Notes under the pieces: model-generated
What the model was told of the DNA's origin: nothing
What the model saw: the letters and a program-made list of their open reading frames with translations, nothing else
Database searches by the model: none
Part shown: piece by piece, positions 32,515 to 42,434 of the stretch
Position numbering within the stretch: the first letter of the stretch is position 1
Layout of the letters: each line of letters opens with the position of its first letter
Position numbers and translations under genes: made by a program
Assembly (NCBI RefSeq): GCF_000308375.1
Contig: NZ_BAFQ01000296.1
Coordinates: forward strand, 28,926 to 92,925
From: Nocardia aobensis NBRC 100429
GTDB taxonomy: Bacteria > Actinomycetota > Actinomycetes > Mycobacteriales > Mycobacteriaceae
Direction of reading: 5' to 3'
Length of the DNA: 64,000 nt

Positions 32515-33282
32515 ATGGACGATGTGACCCTGTTCGTCGGGACTTCCGGCTGGCAGTACCGGGACTGGCGCGGCGTGCTCTATCCGCCGGGCGTACCGCA
32601 GCGGCTGTGGCTGGAACGGTATGCGGCCGCCTTCGCGACCGTCGAGAGCAACAACGCCTTCTATCGGCTGCCCAGTCGCGAGGTCTTCGCCGCCTGGCGG
32701 GAACGCACGCCGGACGATTTCGTCGTGGCGGTGAAGGCCAGCCGCTTCCTCACCCATGTCAAACGGCTACGCGAGCCGGCCGAGCCGGTGCAGCGGCTAC
32801 TCGAGCACGCCGCCGGCCTGGGTGACCGCCTGGGTCCGATCCTGGTACAGCTGCCGCCGACCCTGCGGGCGGACGCGACGCTGCTCGACGACTGTCTGCG
32901 ACAGTTCCCCTCGACGGTGCGCGTGGCCGTCGAACCACGCCACGAATCGTGGTGGACACCGCGCATCCGCGCCGTGCTGGAGGAACGCGGCGCCGCGCTG
33001 TGCTGGGCGGATGCGCGCTCGCGCCCGGTGACGCCGTTGTGGCGCACCACCGACTGGTCGTATCTGCGTCTGCATTCCGGGCTGGCGCGACCGCAACCCC
33101 GGTACGGCCGGCGCGCGCTGACCGCATGGGCGCATCGGCTGACGGACACCTTCGGTCCCGCCGACGGGTACGTGTACTTCAACAACGACCCGGGCGGCGC
33201 GGCCGTCCACGACGCCGTGGTGTTCGCCGGGCTGGCGCGAGACGCCGGGCTGACGGTGACCCGCACCGACGTGTCCTCCTGA
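32515..33282 (+). CDS. DUF72 (YecE-like) protein
   Basis: A 255-residue TIM-barrel-like DUF72 protein. Diagnostic motifs are VGTSGWQYRDWRG near the N-terminus, VESNNAFYRLP, VAVKASRFLTH, VEPRHESWW and the C-terminal YVYFNNDPGG. The function of the family is not established. It is divergent from the TetR-thioesterase unit with the two operators between them and convergent on the kinase gene. Confidence 0.87.
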   Translation: MDDVTLFVGTSGWQYRDWRGVLYPPGVPQRLWLERYAAAFATVESNNAFYRLPSREVFAAWRERTPDDFVVAVKASRFLTHVKRLREPAEPVQRLLEHAAGLGDRLGPILVQLPPTLRADATLLDDCLRQFPSTVRVAVEPRHESWWTPRIRAVLEERGAALCWADARSRPVTPLWRTTDWSYLRLHSGLARPQPRYGRRALTAWAHRLTDTFGPADGYVYFNNDPGGAAVHDAVVFAGLARDAGLTVTRTDVSS

Positions 33283-33294
33283 CGGACCGGCGGA

Positions 33295-36200
33295 TCACCC
33301 GAGCTGGTCGAGGAAGGTCCGCGGAAGCGCGATGGCGGGAGTGCCCGCGGAATGTCGGCCCGCCTCGCCCGAGAGCCGCCGGACGACGGCGATCAGTGCC
33401 GGACCCTCGTCGATCAGCGGGCGTACCAGTCCCGCTTCGACGCAGCGGCGCAGCGCCGGCGCGAGCACCGCCTCGGCCTCCGCCGACCGGCCCACGGTCT
33501 CGAGGCAATGCGCGAACAACAGCGCGGCGCACAGGGCGGCGCGCGGGCGCGCGGCGGCGTCGATCGACTCACGCAGAGCGCGGGCGCGGGGGAGCGCCCG
33601 TTCGGGATCCGCGCGCAACAGCCACCGGACCGCCGCTTCCTCGGTGAGGTCGTGAATCGTGGTCGCTACGCCGTCCCGTGGCCCGCGGGGTGCGGGCGGC
33701 TCATCGGGGCCGGATTCGACGAACCCCAGCCGGATTCGCTCGAGTTCGATGCGCGCCGACAGCCGCGGCAGGGTGTGTGCGGTGGCGACCGCGGTGCCGT
33801 CGGCGAGTAGTCGCCGCGCTGCCTCACGGTCCCCGCGCAGCGCCTCGATGCGCGCACCCGTGCCGTAGACCGCGGTCAGGAAATCGACTGTGCCGCCGTC
33901 GAATCCGAATTCCACCGCCACGCCGAGCAGATGGTGCGCCTCCGCGATCTCGCCGCGGTCGTAGAGGAAATCGCCGAGTGCGGCCGAGGCGAGGCGAGCG
34001 GTGAGGGAACTTTCCCCGGTCGTGGTGCGCGCCAGATGCAGCGCCGTGCGGAAGTGTTCCTCGGCCGCCTCGCTGTCGAGTTGTTCACGCGCCGCCATCC
34101 CCGCGAAACAGTGGCTGTACATGATGCTCAGCGCCCCGGTGATGTGCCGGAAATAGGTCCGGCCCCATCGGTGCCATTCGTGGACGCGGTCGAAGTCGAA
34201 CCGGTGCAGGGCGGTGAAGGCGCCCAGGTTGGCCGCCGCCGACAGCACGAACGGCGCCAGCGAATCCGCGCGGGCGCAACCCTGTTCGACGATGTCCTCC
34301 AGTCCGCCGAGGTGATCGGCGAGCGCCGCCTCCACCCCGCACAGAATCGACGCCTCGACCGCGAGATCGGATTTCCGGTGTCCCGGAGGCTGTTTCGCCG
34401 AATCGGCGGCCAGTGCCAGCTGCAGCGCGGTGTGCATGCGGCTAGGCCGCCGCAACAACACCGCCGCCCAGGCCAGCGCGATCTGCAGGGTCGGATCGGC
34501 CGCGGCGTCGGTGACGGGCAGTTTCGCCGCCAGCGCCGCCAGGGTGGCCAGATGCGAATGCTGCACGAGTTCGCGGGCGTGTGCGGAGACCAGCGCCACC
34601 GCGCGTCCGGGGTCGCCCGCCGCCATCGCGTGGTCGATCGCCTCGCTGAGCATGTCGTGGGCGGCGAACCATTCGGCGGCGCGGCGGTGCAGGCGCGGTA
34701 CGCGTTCGGGGTGGTCGCGCTCGAGCCGCTGGCGCAGGAAATCCGAGAACAGCGTGTGATAGCGGAACCATTCGCCGTCGTCGTCGAGGCGGCGCAGGAA
34801 CAGGTCCCGCCGCTCGATGTCCTCGAGCAGCGCGCGCCCCTGCGGCCGTCCGGTCAGTTCCGAGGCGAGCGAGCCGCACACCTTGTCCGTGACAGCGGTG
34901 TCCAGCAGTGCGGTCAGCACATCGGGTTCGAGTGCGTCGAGCACGTTGTCGGTCAGATATTCGCTGATCGCCTGATGCCGCCCGGACATGGTGGCGATGG
35001 CGCTGCCCGGATCCTCGCGCCCGCGCAGCGAGATCGATGCCAGTTGCAGTCCGGCGACCCAGCCGTCGGTGCCGGTCCGCAGCCGGTCGATTTCGGCCGC
35101 GTCCAATGTCAGCCCGCCCACCCGGGTCAGGAGGTCCGCGGTCTCGTCCTGGTCGAATCGCAAGGCGCCGGAGTCTATTTCGATCAGATCGTCGCGAACG
35201 CGGATGGCCGAGAGCGGAAGTCCGATCATCTCGCGGCTGGTGATCAGCAGTTGCAGATGGTGGCAGGCGTTGTCGAGCAGGAAACGCAGTGCGGCGGTGG
35301 TATCGGCGTCGGTGACGCGATGCCAGTCCTCGATGATCATCACGATCCGTTCGCGGTCGGCGTGGATGCGATTGATCAGTGTGGTCAGCACATAGCGCAT
35401 CACATCGTTGCCGTGTTCCTCGACGACGCGCAGCAGTTCGGTGGTCAGGGCGGGCCGTGCCCGGCCGACGGCTTCGATGAGGTGCAGCAGGAACCACACC
35501 GGATTGTTGTCGTCGTCATCGATGTTGAGCCAGCAGGTGGCGACCCCACGGCCCACCATCCGCTGCCCCCACTGGGCGGCGAGCGTGCTCTTGCCGAAAC
35601 CGGCCGGCGCGTGGACGACGATCAGGCGCGGCCAGCGATCGCGATCCATCGAATCCAGCAGGCGGGGACGGCGCACCAGCGGGCGCGCGGGGAGCGCGGG
35701 ATGGAATTTCGTCTCGGCGGTCGGCGGTGTCGTCACCGGGTCGGCCGGGGGAAGCAGGCCGAGCCGGGTCGGTTCGCCGACGCGATCGGCGGCGGCTGCC
35801 GGTTCGGCCGCGGGAGGTTCCGGCGCCGGGATCGCCATCTCGTCCACGCGGAGACCGCGGTGACGCTGCAACTGCTGCGCCCGCTCGCCGAACTCCGCCG
35901 CGGAGACCGGGCGCTGCGCCGGGTCGGCGGCCATACTGTCCTCGATCAGCGCGCAGATGTCGTTGGGAATGCCGCCGGGACGCAGATCGGGAATCGGTTC
36001 CTCGGTGATGCGCACGAATTGGGCGACCAGCCGCTCACCGGAGCGGCGCTGGAAGGCGGCGTGGCCGGTGAGCATGCAGAACAGGGTGGCGCCCAGGCTG
36101 TAGATGTCGGAGGCGACCGTCGGGGTGCCGTCACGCAGCACCTCGGGAGCGGTGAACGCCGGTGACGCCGTCACCACGCCGGTGGTGGTGCGGAAACCGC

Positions 36201-36729
36201 CCTCCACCCGGGCGATACCGAAATCGGTCAGCTGCGGTTCGCCGTAGTCGCTGAGAAGTACGTTGCCCGGCTTGATGTCTCGATGCAGGATGCCGGCGCG
36301 ATGCACGGTTTCCAGCGCACCGGACAGCTTCACCGACATGCGCAGCGCGGCAGTGACATCCAAGGGCCCGCCGTGCTGGATCCGCTGTTCCAGCGAGCCC
36401 TTCGGGTGATACGGCATCACCAGATAGGGCCGCCCGTCGCCGGTCGTGCCGACCTGCAGGATCGCGACGATGTTCGGATGTTCCGGGAGCCCGCCCATGG
36501 CCCGCTGCTCGCGCAGGAATCGTTCGAGATTCTCATCGCCGAATTCGGATGTGGCGGTGAGTACCTTCACCGCGACGGTGCGTCCCAGTGCGAGTTCGCG
36601 GCAGCGATAGACGACGCCGAATCCGCCCCGCCCGATGATGTGCGCATCGGCGAACCCGGCCGCCCGCAGATCATCATCGATCACCAGGGAGCGGTCGCGC
36701 TGGATTGCCATGGAATCCTTGTCGGCCAT
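33295..36729 (-). CDS. pknK: PknK-like Ser/Thr kinase fused to MalT-like ATPase and TPR region
   Basis: A protein of about 1144 residues with the domain order of mycobacterial PknK. Residues 26-290 form a Ser/Thr kinase: Gly-loop GRGGFGVVY, Lys55 (VAVKVL), HRDIKPGN with catalytic Asp151, DFG at 169, APE. After a Pro/Ala linker comes a STAND/MalT-like ATPase with Walker A APAGFGKST (about 374-382) and MIIEDWHRV as Walker B. The last 550 residues are helical repeats. No LuxR helix-turn-helix is present at the C-terminus, which ends PRTFLDQLG. No transmembrane helix, so cytoplasmic. PknK in mycobacteria adjusts transcription and growth; targets here are unknown. Confidence 0.88.
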   Translation of the reverse strand: MADKDSMAIQRDRSLVIDDDLRAAGFADAHIIGRGGFGVVYRCRELALGRTVAVKVLTATSEFGDENLERFLREQRAMGGLPEHPNIVAILQVGTTGDGRPYLVMPYHPKGSLEQRIQHGGPLDVTAALRMSVKLSGALETVHRAGILHRDIKPGNVLLSDYGEPQLTDFGIARVEGGFRTTTGVVTASPAFTAPEVLRDGTPTVASDIYSLGATLFCMLTGHAAFQRRSGERLVAQFVRITEEPIPDLRPGGIPNDICALIEDSMAADPAQRPVSAAEFGERAQQLQRHRGLRVDEMAIPAPEPPAAEPAAAADRVGEPTRLGLLPPADPVTTPPTAETKFHPALPARPLVRRPRLLDSMDRDRWPRLIVVHAPAGFGKSTLAAQWGQRMVGRGVATCWLNIDDDDNNPVWFLLHLIEAVGRARPALTTELLRVVEEHGNDVMRYVLTTLINRIHADRERIVMIIEDWHRVTDADTTAALRFLLDNACHHLQLLITSREMIGLPLSAIRVRDDLIEIDSGALRFDQDETADLLTRVGGLTLDAAEIDRLRTGTDGWVAGLQLASISLRGREDPGSAIATMSGRHQAISEYLTDNVLDALEPDVLTALLDTAVTDKVCGSLASELTGRPQGRALLEDIERRDLFLRRLDDDGEWFRYHTLFSDFLRQRLERDHPERVPRLHRRAAEWFAAHDMLSEAIDHAMAAGDPGRAVALVSAHARELVQHSHLATLAALAAKLPVTDAAADPTLQIALAWAAVLLRRPSRMHTALQLALAADSAKQPPGHRKSDLAVEASILCGVEAALADHLGGLEDIVEQGCARADSLAPFVLSAAANLGAFTALHRFDFDRVHEWHRWGRTYFRHITGALSIMYSHCFAGMAAREQLDSEAAEEHFRTALHLARTTTGESSLTARLASAALGDFLYDRGEIAEAHHLLGVAVEFGFDGGTVDFLTAVYGTGARIEALRGDREAARRLLADGTAVATAHTLPRLSARIELERIRLGFVESGPDEPPAPRGPRDGVATTIHDLTEEAAVRWLLRADPERALPRARALRESIDAAARPRAALCAALLFAHCLETVGRSAEAEAVLAPALRRCVEAGLVRPLIDEGPALIAVVRRLSGEAGRHSAGTPAIALPRTFLDQLG

Positions 36730-36940
36730 CGGCACCGTTTCCGTCTGTACTGCTTTCGCGGAGCCCGTCGCGCTGGCATGTCAAGTATAGGCGCGGCCTG
36801 CGCGTATGCCGTGGCCGCGACCCGTTCGCCGACCCGGCGGCCGAACCCGCGGGTGACGCAACGGGATTCGCGTGCCGGGCCGGGGCGGGATCGGCCACGG
36901 GGAATGGTCACCGTCGGGAGGCTGCTGGCATGCTGTCGAT

Positions 36941-37786
36941 ATGTCCGACATCCGCTGGGAAATCTCCGACTCCATCGCCACCGTCACGCTCGATCGTCCG
37001 CAGCAGCTCAACGCCTTCACCACCGCGATGGGTGCGGAACTGATCGCCGCCTTCGAGGAGTTCGACCGCGACGACCGGGTGCGCGCGATCATCGTCACCG
37101 GGGCGGGCCGTGCGTTCTGCGCGGGCGCGGATCTGTCGGCCGGAGCCGAAACCTTCGCCGCCGAGTCGACCGATACCTTCCGCGACGGCGGTGGTGAGGT
37201 GGCGCTGCGGATGTTCGAATCGCAGAAGCCGATCATCGCCGCGATCAACGGCCCCGCCGTCGGCGTCGGCATCACCATGACCCTGGCCGCGGACTTCCGG
37301 CTCGCCGCCGACACCGCGCGCATCGGATTCGTGTTCAATCGGCGCGGCATCGTGCCGGAATCGTGCTCCAGCTGGTTCCTGCCCCGCCTGGTGCCCTTGC
37401 AGACCGCGCTGGACTGGGTGTACTCCGGCCGGCTGGTCGAGGCCGAGGAGGCGTTGGACGCGGGCCTGTTCTACGCCCTGCATCCGGCCGGCGATCTGCT
37501 GGACCAGGCCCGGGCGCTGGCGCGACGGCTCACCGAACATTCGGCGCCGGTGTCGGTGGCGTTGTCGCGGCAGATGCTGTGGCGCGGCCTCGGCGCCGAC
37601 CATCCGATGATCTCGCATCGCGTCGAATCGCGCGGTATCAACCAGCGCGGCGCCAGTGCCGACGCCCGCGAAGGCGTGTCGGCCTTCCTCGAGAAGCGGC
37701 CCGCGCGATTCCCCGACAGCGTCGAGCGCGACCTGCCCGATGTGTTCGCCGGCGACCTCGCGACTCCGCCCTTCCGACCCGCCTGA
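36941..37786 (+). CDS. enoyl-CoA hydratase/isomerase family protein
   Basis: A 281-residue crotonase-fold protein. The oxyanion-hole regions are RAFCAGADLSAG and NGPAVGVGITMTLAADFRLA; one catalytic Glu position is kept in RRGIVPESCSSW. Such enzymes hydrate or isomerise enoyl-CoA esters in fatty acid breakdown. The start at 36941 is the first Met before the conserved WEISDSIATVTLDRP strand. It is divergent from the kinase gene and 26 bases upstream of a VOC gene on the same strand. Confidence 0.88.
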   Translation: MSDIRWEISDSIATVTLDRPQQLNAFTTAMGAELIAAFEEFDRDDRVRAIIVTGAGRAFCAGADLSAGAETFAAESTDTFRDGGGEVALRMFESQKPIIAAINGPAVGVGITMTLAADFRLAADTARIGFVFNRRGIVPESCSSWFLPRLVPLQTALDWVYSGRLVEAEEALDAGLFYALHPAGDLLDQARALARRLTEHSAPVSVALSRQMLWRGLGADHPMISHRVESRGINQRGASADAREGVSAFLEKRPARFPDSVERDLPDVFAGDLATPPFRPA

Positions 37787-37812
37787 ACCGACCGGTGCCC
37801 CTGGAGGAACGC

Positions 37813-38562
37813 ATGATTCGCTGGAGCTGGATGTACATCGACCGGCCCGCCGCACGTTTCGACGACGCCTTCGCCTTCTGGACGGCGGTGACCGGCACCG
37901 GGCTGTCGGCCCGCCAGGGTGAACACGGCGAGTTCGCGACTCTCGACCCGGCGACGGGTGACGCCTACCAGGCGGCGCAGGCGGTCGGCGGGGACGGTGG
38001 CGCCCATCTCGACATCGATGTCGCCGATCTCGACCGCGCCCGCCGCGTGGCGCGTGATCTCGGCGCGACCCTGGTCGCCGATCACGACACCTGGTCGCTC
38101 GCGCGGTCCCCGCACGGCCTGCCGTTCTGCCTGACCACCGGCAACGGGCGGCATATCCCCGCGCCGGTGACCGGACCCGACGGCAGCCTCAGCCGGGTCG
38201 ATCAGCTCTGTTTCGACATCCCGCCGTCCGGCTACGACGGCGAGGTCGAATTCTGGGCCGCGCTCACCGGCTGGCCCGTGCGGCGCACCGGTCGCGCCGA
38301 GTTCACCCGGCTGCTCGTCCCCGCACACCTGCCGGTCCGGATACTGATTCAGCGCCTGGACAGCGAACAGGAGCCGGGCGCCCATATCGATATCGCCTGC
38401 GCCGATGTCGAGGCGGTGGCGACCTGGCACGAATCGCTGGGCGCCCGGCGCGCGCACCGCGGCGCACAGTGGCTGGTGATGAACGATCCGGTGGGCGGGG
38501 TGTACTGCCTCACCGAACGAGACCCGTTGACCGGCAAGGTGTTTCGGCGCGGCTCGCGCTGA
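37813..38562 (+). CDS. VOC family protein, two half-domains
   Basis: A 249-residue tandem vicinal-oxygen-chelate protein: the first half has AFAFWTAVTGTGLSA and HLDIDVADLDRA, the second VEFWAALTGWPV and HIDIACADVEAVATWH, a duplicated pattern seen in glyoxalase-like proteins of actinobacteria. Metal ligands cannot be assigned with confidence. GGAGG precedes the ATG at 37813. It probably shares a transcript with the crotonase gene, but no pathway is evident. Confidence 0.83.
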   Translation: MIRWSWMYIDRPAARFDDAFAFWTAVTGTGLSARQGEHGEFATLDPATGDAYQAAQAVGGDGGAHLDIDVADLDRARRVARDLGATLVADHDTWSLARSPHGLPFCLTTGNGRHIPAPVTGPDGSLSRVDQLCFDIPPSGYDGEVEFWAALTGWPVRRTGRAEFTRLLVPAHLPVRILIQRLDSEQEPGAHIDIACADVEAVATWHESLGARRAHRGAQWLVMNDPVGGVYCLTERDPLTGKVFRRGSR

Positions 38563-38709
38563 GCGGGTCCGCTGCGGGCGGGCGGCGGGGTGCCGGTCCC
38601 CGAACCGGTTGCGGCGCGCCGGCGTGGATCGGCGCATCCTGGAAGGGACTGGCGCACCAACGACGCGCCCGGCCCCGGCGATCCCGCGGACTCGGGCAGA
38701 GGAGGGCAG

Positions 38710-40716
38710 ATGACCGGCCAGCAGCCGCACACGGACGGCCCGCGCACTGTCGCCCAGAAGTTGATCGAGTCCCATCTGGTGTCGGGCCGGATGCGCCCGG
38801 GGGAGGAGATCGCGCTGCGCATCGACCAGACGCTCACCCAGGACGCCACCGGCACCCTGGTGATGCAGGAACTCGAGGCGCTCGGGCTCGACCGGGTGCG
38901 CACCGAACTCAGCGCGCAATATGTCGACCACAATCTGTTGCAGACCGACGACAAGAACGCCCAGGACCACGAATTCCTGCTGTCGGCCTGCCGCCGGTAC
39001 GGGCTGTGGTTCTCGAAACCGGGCAACGGGGTCTCGCACCCGACCCATATGCAGCGTTTCGGCAGACCCGGTGTGACGATGGTCGGCTCGGATTCGCATA
39101 CGCCGGCCGGCGGATCGCTGGGCATGCTCGCGATCGGCGTCGGCGGTCTCGAGGTGGCGCTCGCCATGGCCGGTGAGCCGCTCTACATCACCATGCCGCA
39201 GATCTGGGGCGTCGAACTGACCGGTGAACTGCCGCCCTGGTGTTCGGCCAAGGATGTGATCCTGGAGATGTTGCGCCGCCACGGCGTCAAGGGCGGCGTG
39301 AACCGGATCATCGAATATCACGGTCCCGGCCTGGCGGGACTCACGGCGATGGATCGGCACGTGATCGCCAATATGGGCGCCGAACTCGGCGCCACCACCA
39401 CGGTCTTTCCGGCCGACGACGCGGTGCGCGAATTTTTGCGCGCCGAGGATCGCGCCGCCGACTTCACCGAACTGCGGGCCGACCAGGGCGCGACCTACGA
39501 CCTCGACGAGCACATCGACCTGTCCGCGATCGAGCCGCTGATCGCCCGGCCGTCCTCACCCGGGGACGTGGTTCCGGTGCGGGAGGTCGCCGGGGAACCG
39601 GTCGCGCAGGTGGTGATCGGGTCGTCGGCCAACCCCGGGCTGCGGGATTTCGCGATGGCCGCTGCCATCGTCTCCGGCCGGCAGACCCACAGCGACGTCA
39701 GCTTCGACGTCAATCCGTCCTCGCGGGAAATTCTCGAGGATCTGACCAGGATGGGCGCTACGTTCGAACTGATCCGCGCCGGGGCTCGCCTCCACCAGTC
39801 CGGATGTATGGGCTGTATCGGCATGGGGCAGGCGCCGGCCGTCGGCCGCAATTCCCTGCGCACCATGCCGCGCAATTTTCCGGGACGCTCGGGCACCGAC
39901 GAGGACTCGGTGTGGTTGTGTTCGCCGGAGACCGCCGCCGCGTCCGCGCTGACCGCGACGATCACCGATCCGCGCGATCTCGCCGACGAGCTGGGCCTCG
40001 ATTATCCGGTGCTGAAGCTGCCCGCGCACGCGTCGGTCAACACGGCGATGCTGGTGCCGCCGCTGCCGGTGGCCGAGGCGCGCACGGTGGAATTGGTGAA
40101 GGGCCCCAACATCTCCGGCCTGCCGGATTTCGATCCGCTGCCGGATGTGATCGAGGCGCCGGTCCTGCTCGTGGTCGGCGACAACATCTCCACCGACGAC
40201 ATCTCCCCGGCCGGAGCGCGGGCACTGCCGTTCCGCTCGAACATCCCCAAACTCGCCGAATTCGCTTTCACCCGAATCGATCCGGACTATCCCCGGCACG
40301 CGGCCGAGATCTCCGGCACCACCGGACATGTCGTCGTGGGCGGAGACAACTACGGACAGGGCTCCTCGCGCGAACATGCCGCGATCGCACCGCGATATCT
40401 GGGGCTGCGGGCGGTGATCGCGAAATCGTATGCGCGCATCCACTGGCAGAATCTGGCCAATTTCGGCATCGTCGCCCTCGAATTCGCCGATCCCGCCGAT
40501 TACGGCCGCATCGGACGGGGTGACGTACTGCGCATCGAGGGGCTGCGGGCCGCCCTCGCCGCCGGTCCTACGATCACTGCCCACAATGTCACCGCGAACG
40601 TGGATATTCCCCTGCGCCACCGGCTTTCGGAGCGTCAGGTGGAAACGGTACTGGCCGGCGGCATTATTCCGCGGCTCGCGGCAGCGCAGGCGGCGCGTGA
40701 GATGTCGGATCGCTGA
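38710..40716 (+). CDS. aconitate hydratase, bacterial short form
   Basis: A 668-residue aconitase-superfamily enzyme. N-terminal cluster-domain motifs include YVDHNLLQ, VGSDSHTPAGGSLG and the cluster cysteines in QSGCMGCIGMGQAP; the swivelling domain is at the C-terminus with GDNISTDDISPAGA and GDNYGQGSSREHAA, the GSSRE being substrate binding. The length is shorter than AcnA (about 900) and closer to the bacterial/mitochondrial-like short aconitases. GGAGGG precedes the ATG. No TCA neighbour. Citrate-isocitrate is the likeliest reaction, but 2-methylaconitate or homologues are possible. Confidence 0.85.
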   Translation: MTGQQPHTDGPRTVAQKLIESHLVSGRMRPGEEIALRIDQTLTQDATGTLVMQELEALGLDRVRTELSAQYVDHNLLQTDDKNAQDHEFLLSACRRYGLWFSKPGNGVSHPTHMQRFGRPGVTMVGSDSHTPAGGSLGMLAIGVGGLEVALAMAGEPLYITMPQIWGVELTGELPPWCSAKDVILEMLRRHGVKGGVNRIIEYHGPGLAGLTAMDRHVIANMGAELGATTTVFPADDAVREFLRAEDRAADFTELRADQGATYDLDEHIDLSAIEPLIARPSSPGDVVPVREVAGEPVAQVVIGSSANPGLRDFAMAAAIVSGRQTHSDVSFDVNPSSREILEDLTRMGATFELIRAGARLHQSGCMGCIGMGQAPAVGRNSLRTMPRNFPGRSGTDEDSVWLCSPETAAASALTATITDPRDLADELGLDYPVLKLPAHASVNTAMLVPPLPVAEARTVELVKGPNISGLPDFDPLPDVIEAPVLLVVGDNISTDDISPAGARALPFRSNIPKLAEFAFTRIDPDYPRHAAEISGTTGHVVVGGDNYGQGSSREHAAIAPRYLGLRAVIAKSYARIHWQNLANFGIVALEFADPADYGRIGRGDVLRIEGLRAALAAGPTITAHNVTANVDIPLRHRLSERQVETVLAGGIIPRLAAAQAAREMSDR

Positions 40717-40722
40717 GCGTTT

Positions 40723-41700
40723 CTACTCGATGAGTTTTTCGCTCTTCAACCAGTCGTAGGCGACGTCGGCGGGATCCTCGCCGTCGATATCGACACGGCC
40801 GTTGAGTTCCTGCATCAGATCATTGGTCAGCCGCTCGGAAATCGTGCCCAGCAGCTGACGCAACTGCGGATAGCGGTCCAGGATCTCCCCGCGCACGACG
40901 GCGGCGCCGCTGTAGGGCAGGAAGAATTTCTTGTCGTCGTCGAGCACGACGAGATTCAGATTCTTCACCCGGCCGTCGGTGGTGTAGATCATGCCGAAAT
41001 TGCACGGCGCGCTCTTGGCCGTCGCGGTGTAGACGACGCCGGCGTCCATCCGGGTGACGTTGCCGGTGGGCACGCCGTTCGGATCGTTGTAGGGGATACC
41101 GTACTTCTGCAGCATCGGAATGAAACCGTCGGCGCGGCTGAAGAATTCGTCGTCGACGCAGAACGTGCGATCGCGCACCGGCAACGCCGCCACATCCGAC
41201 AGCGACTTCACCCCGAGCCGTTGCGCGGTCGGCGTCGACACACCGAAGGCGTAGGTGTCGTTGAAATTCGCCGGCGGCAGCCACTCCAGGTTGTGCTCAC
41301 GCTTCTCGATATCGTGCACACGCTGCCAGAGTTCCTGCGGATCGGAGATGGTCTCGGTTTCGTTGTGGTAGTTGACCCATCCGGTACCGGTGTACTCCCA
41401 CAGGATGTCGGCGTCACCGTTGAGCTGAGCCTGCCGCGACGACGCCGAACCCGGTGCGCCGGTCAGATCGGTGATCTTCGCGCCGGCCGCGGCCAGATAG
41501 GTCGCGGTGATCTTGCCCAGCAGTACGCCCTCGGTGAAACTCTTCGACGTCACCACGAGTTTCGCGCCGTCGAGCGGTCGCTGCCCGCCGGGCAGGCTCG
41601 CATCGTGGAAGGTGCCCGACGAGCTGACCAGCCCGCAGCCGGCGAGCATCGATACCGTGAGGACGACCGCGCACAGTGCCAGGGCCCGAACCGACCTCAT
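40723..41700 (-). CDS. glycine betaine/choline-type ABC transporter substrate-binding lipoprotein
   Basis: A 325-residue periplasmic-type binding protein of the OpuAC/ProX (quaternary amine) family. It has a lipoprotein signal peptide (LAGC, lipidated Cys22), and motifs VTSKSFTEGVLLGKI and ILWEYTGTGWVNY, the latter carrying the aromatic residues that cage quaternary ammonium groups. It is the last gene of a four-gene importer operon, overlapping the second permease by ATGA. Substrate is probably glycine betaine, choline, carnitine or a related osmolyte. Confidence 0.9.
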   Translation of the reverse strand: MRSVRALALCAVVLTVSMLAGCGLVSSSGTFHDASLPGGQRPLDGAKLVVTSKSFTEGVLLGKITATYLAAAGAKITDLTGAPGSASSRQAQLNGDADILWEYTGTGWVNYHNETETISDPQELWQRVHDIEKREHNLEWLPPANFNDTYAFGVSTPTAQRLGVKSLSDVAALPVRDRTFCVDDEFFSRADGFIPMLQKYGIPYNDPNGVPTGNVTRMDAGVVYTATAKSAPCNFGMIYTTDGRVKNLNLVVLDDDKKFFLPYSGAAVVRGEILDRYPQLRQLLGTISERLTNDLMQELNGRVDIDGEDPADVAYDWLKSEKLIE

Positions 41701-42434
41701 GACACACCTCGCGGAGTCGCGGCCAGTTCGACGAGTCTGCCCAGCCAGTCGATGATCAACGCCAGCAGTCCGACCAGAATCGCCCCGGACACGAGCAGTT
41801 TCGGCAGGAACAGCGTGACGCCCGTCGTGATCAGGGTGCCGAGACTGGTAGCGCCGATGAAGGTGCTCAGGGTGGCGGTGCCGACCAGGATCACCAGGGC
41901 GGTGCGCACCCCGTTGAGGATCACCGGCACCGCGAGCGGCAGCTCCACCCGTACCAGGGTGCGGGTGGCGGAGAACCCGATCCCGCGCGAGGCCTCGATG
42001 GTGCGCTGATCCACCTGCCGCAGGCCGACGATGGTGTTCTGCAGGATCGGCAGAATCGCGTACACCACCAGACCGACGACCGCCGTGCGGAATCCGGTGC
42101 CCAGCCAGAAGGTGAACAACACCAGCAGCCCGACCGCCGGCGCCGCCTGGCCGATATTGGCGATGTTGACCGCGAGCGGCTCCAGACGTTTCAGCGCCGG
42201 CCGGGTCAGCGCGATACCCAGCGGAATCGCGACCACGACCACGATCACGGTGGCCACCACGGTCAGTTCGATATGCGACCAGATCGTGGTCTGCAGGTTG
42301 GACCAGGCCAGCGAGGCCTGCTCGGTCGGGGTGAACGTCGTCGACCGATACCAGACGATGTAGCCGATGCCGATGACGAGGATGATCAACGGCTCGAACC
42401 AGACGTCCATCGGCAGCCGGCGCAGGCGGGTCAT
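41697..42434 (-). CDS. ABC transporter permease, OpuAB/OpuB-type (second)
   Basis: A 245-residue inner-membrane permease with about six helices; the coupling-loop region ASRGIGFSATRTLVRVELPLAVPVILNGVRTA is read in parts (EASRGIGFS and ELPLAVPVIL). It matches quaternary-amine (OpuB/ProW) permeases. Its start overlaps the ATPase stop by ATGA and its own stop overlaps the binding-protein start. A paralogous permease is encoded at 43711, so the two probably form a heterodimer. Confidence 0.9.
   Translation of the reverse strand: MTRLRRLPMDVWFEPLIILVIGIGYIVWYRSTTFTPTEQASLAWSNLQTTIWSHIELTVVATVIVVVVAIPLGIALTRPALKRLEPLAVNIANIGQAAPAVGLLVLFTFWLGTGFRTAVVGLVVYAILPILQNTIVGLRQVDQRTIEASRGIGFSATRTLVRVELPLAVPVILNGVRTALVILVGTATLSTFIGATSLGTLITTGVTLFLPKLLVSGAILVGLLALIIDWLGRLVELAATPRGVS

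Noticed and set aside
33931..36165. 744-codon plus-strand frame antisense to the kinase gene
   Set aside because: Low-complexity composition without motifs; the opposite strand has intact kinase and ATPase signatures.
37471..39513. 680-codon minus-strand frame over the crotonase, VOC and aconitase genes
   Set aside because: It spans three genes that are well supported on the other strand and shows no domain.
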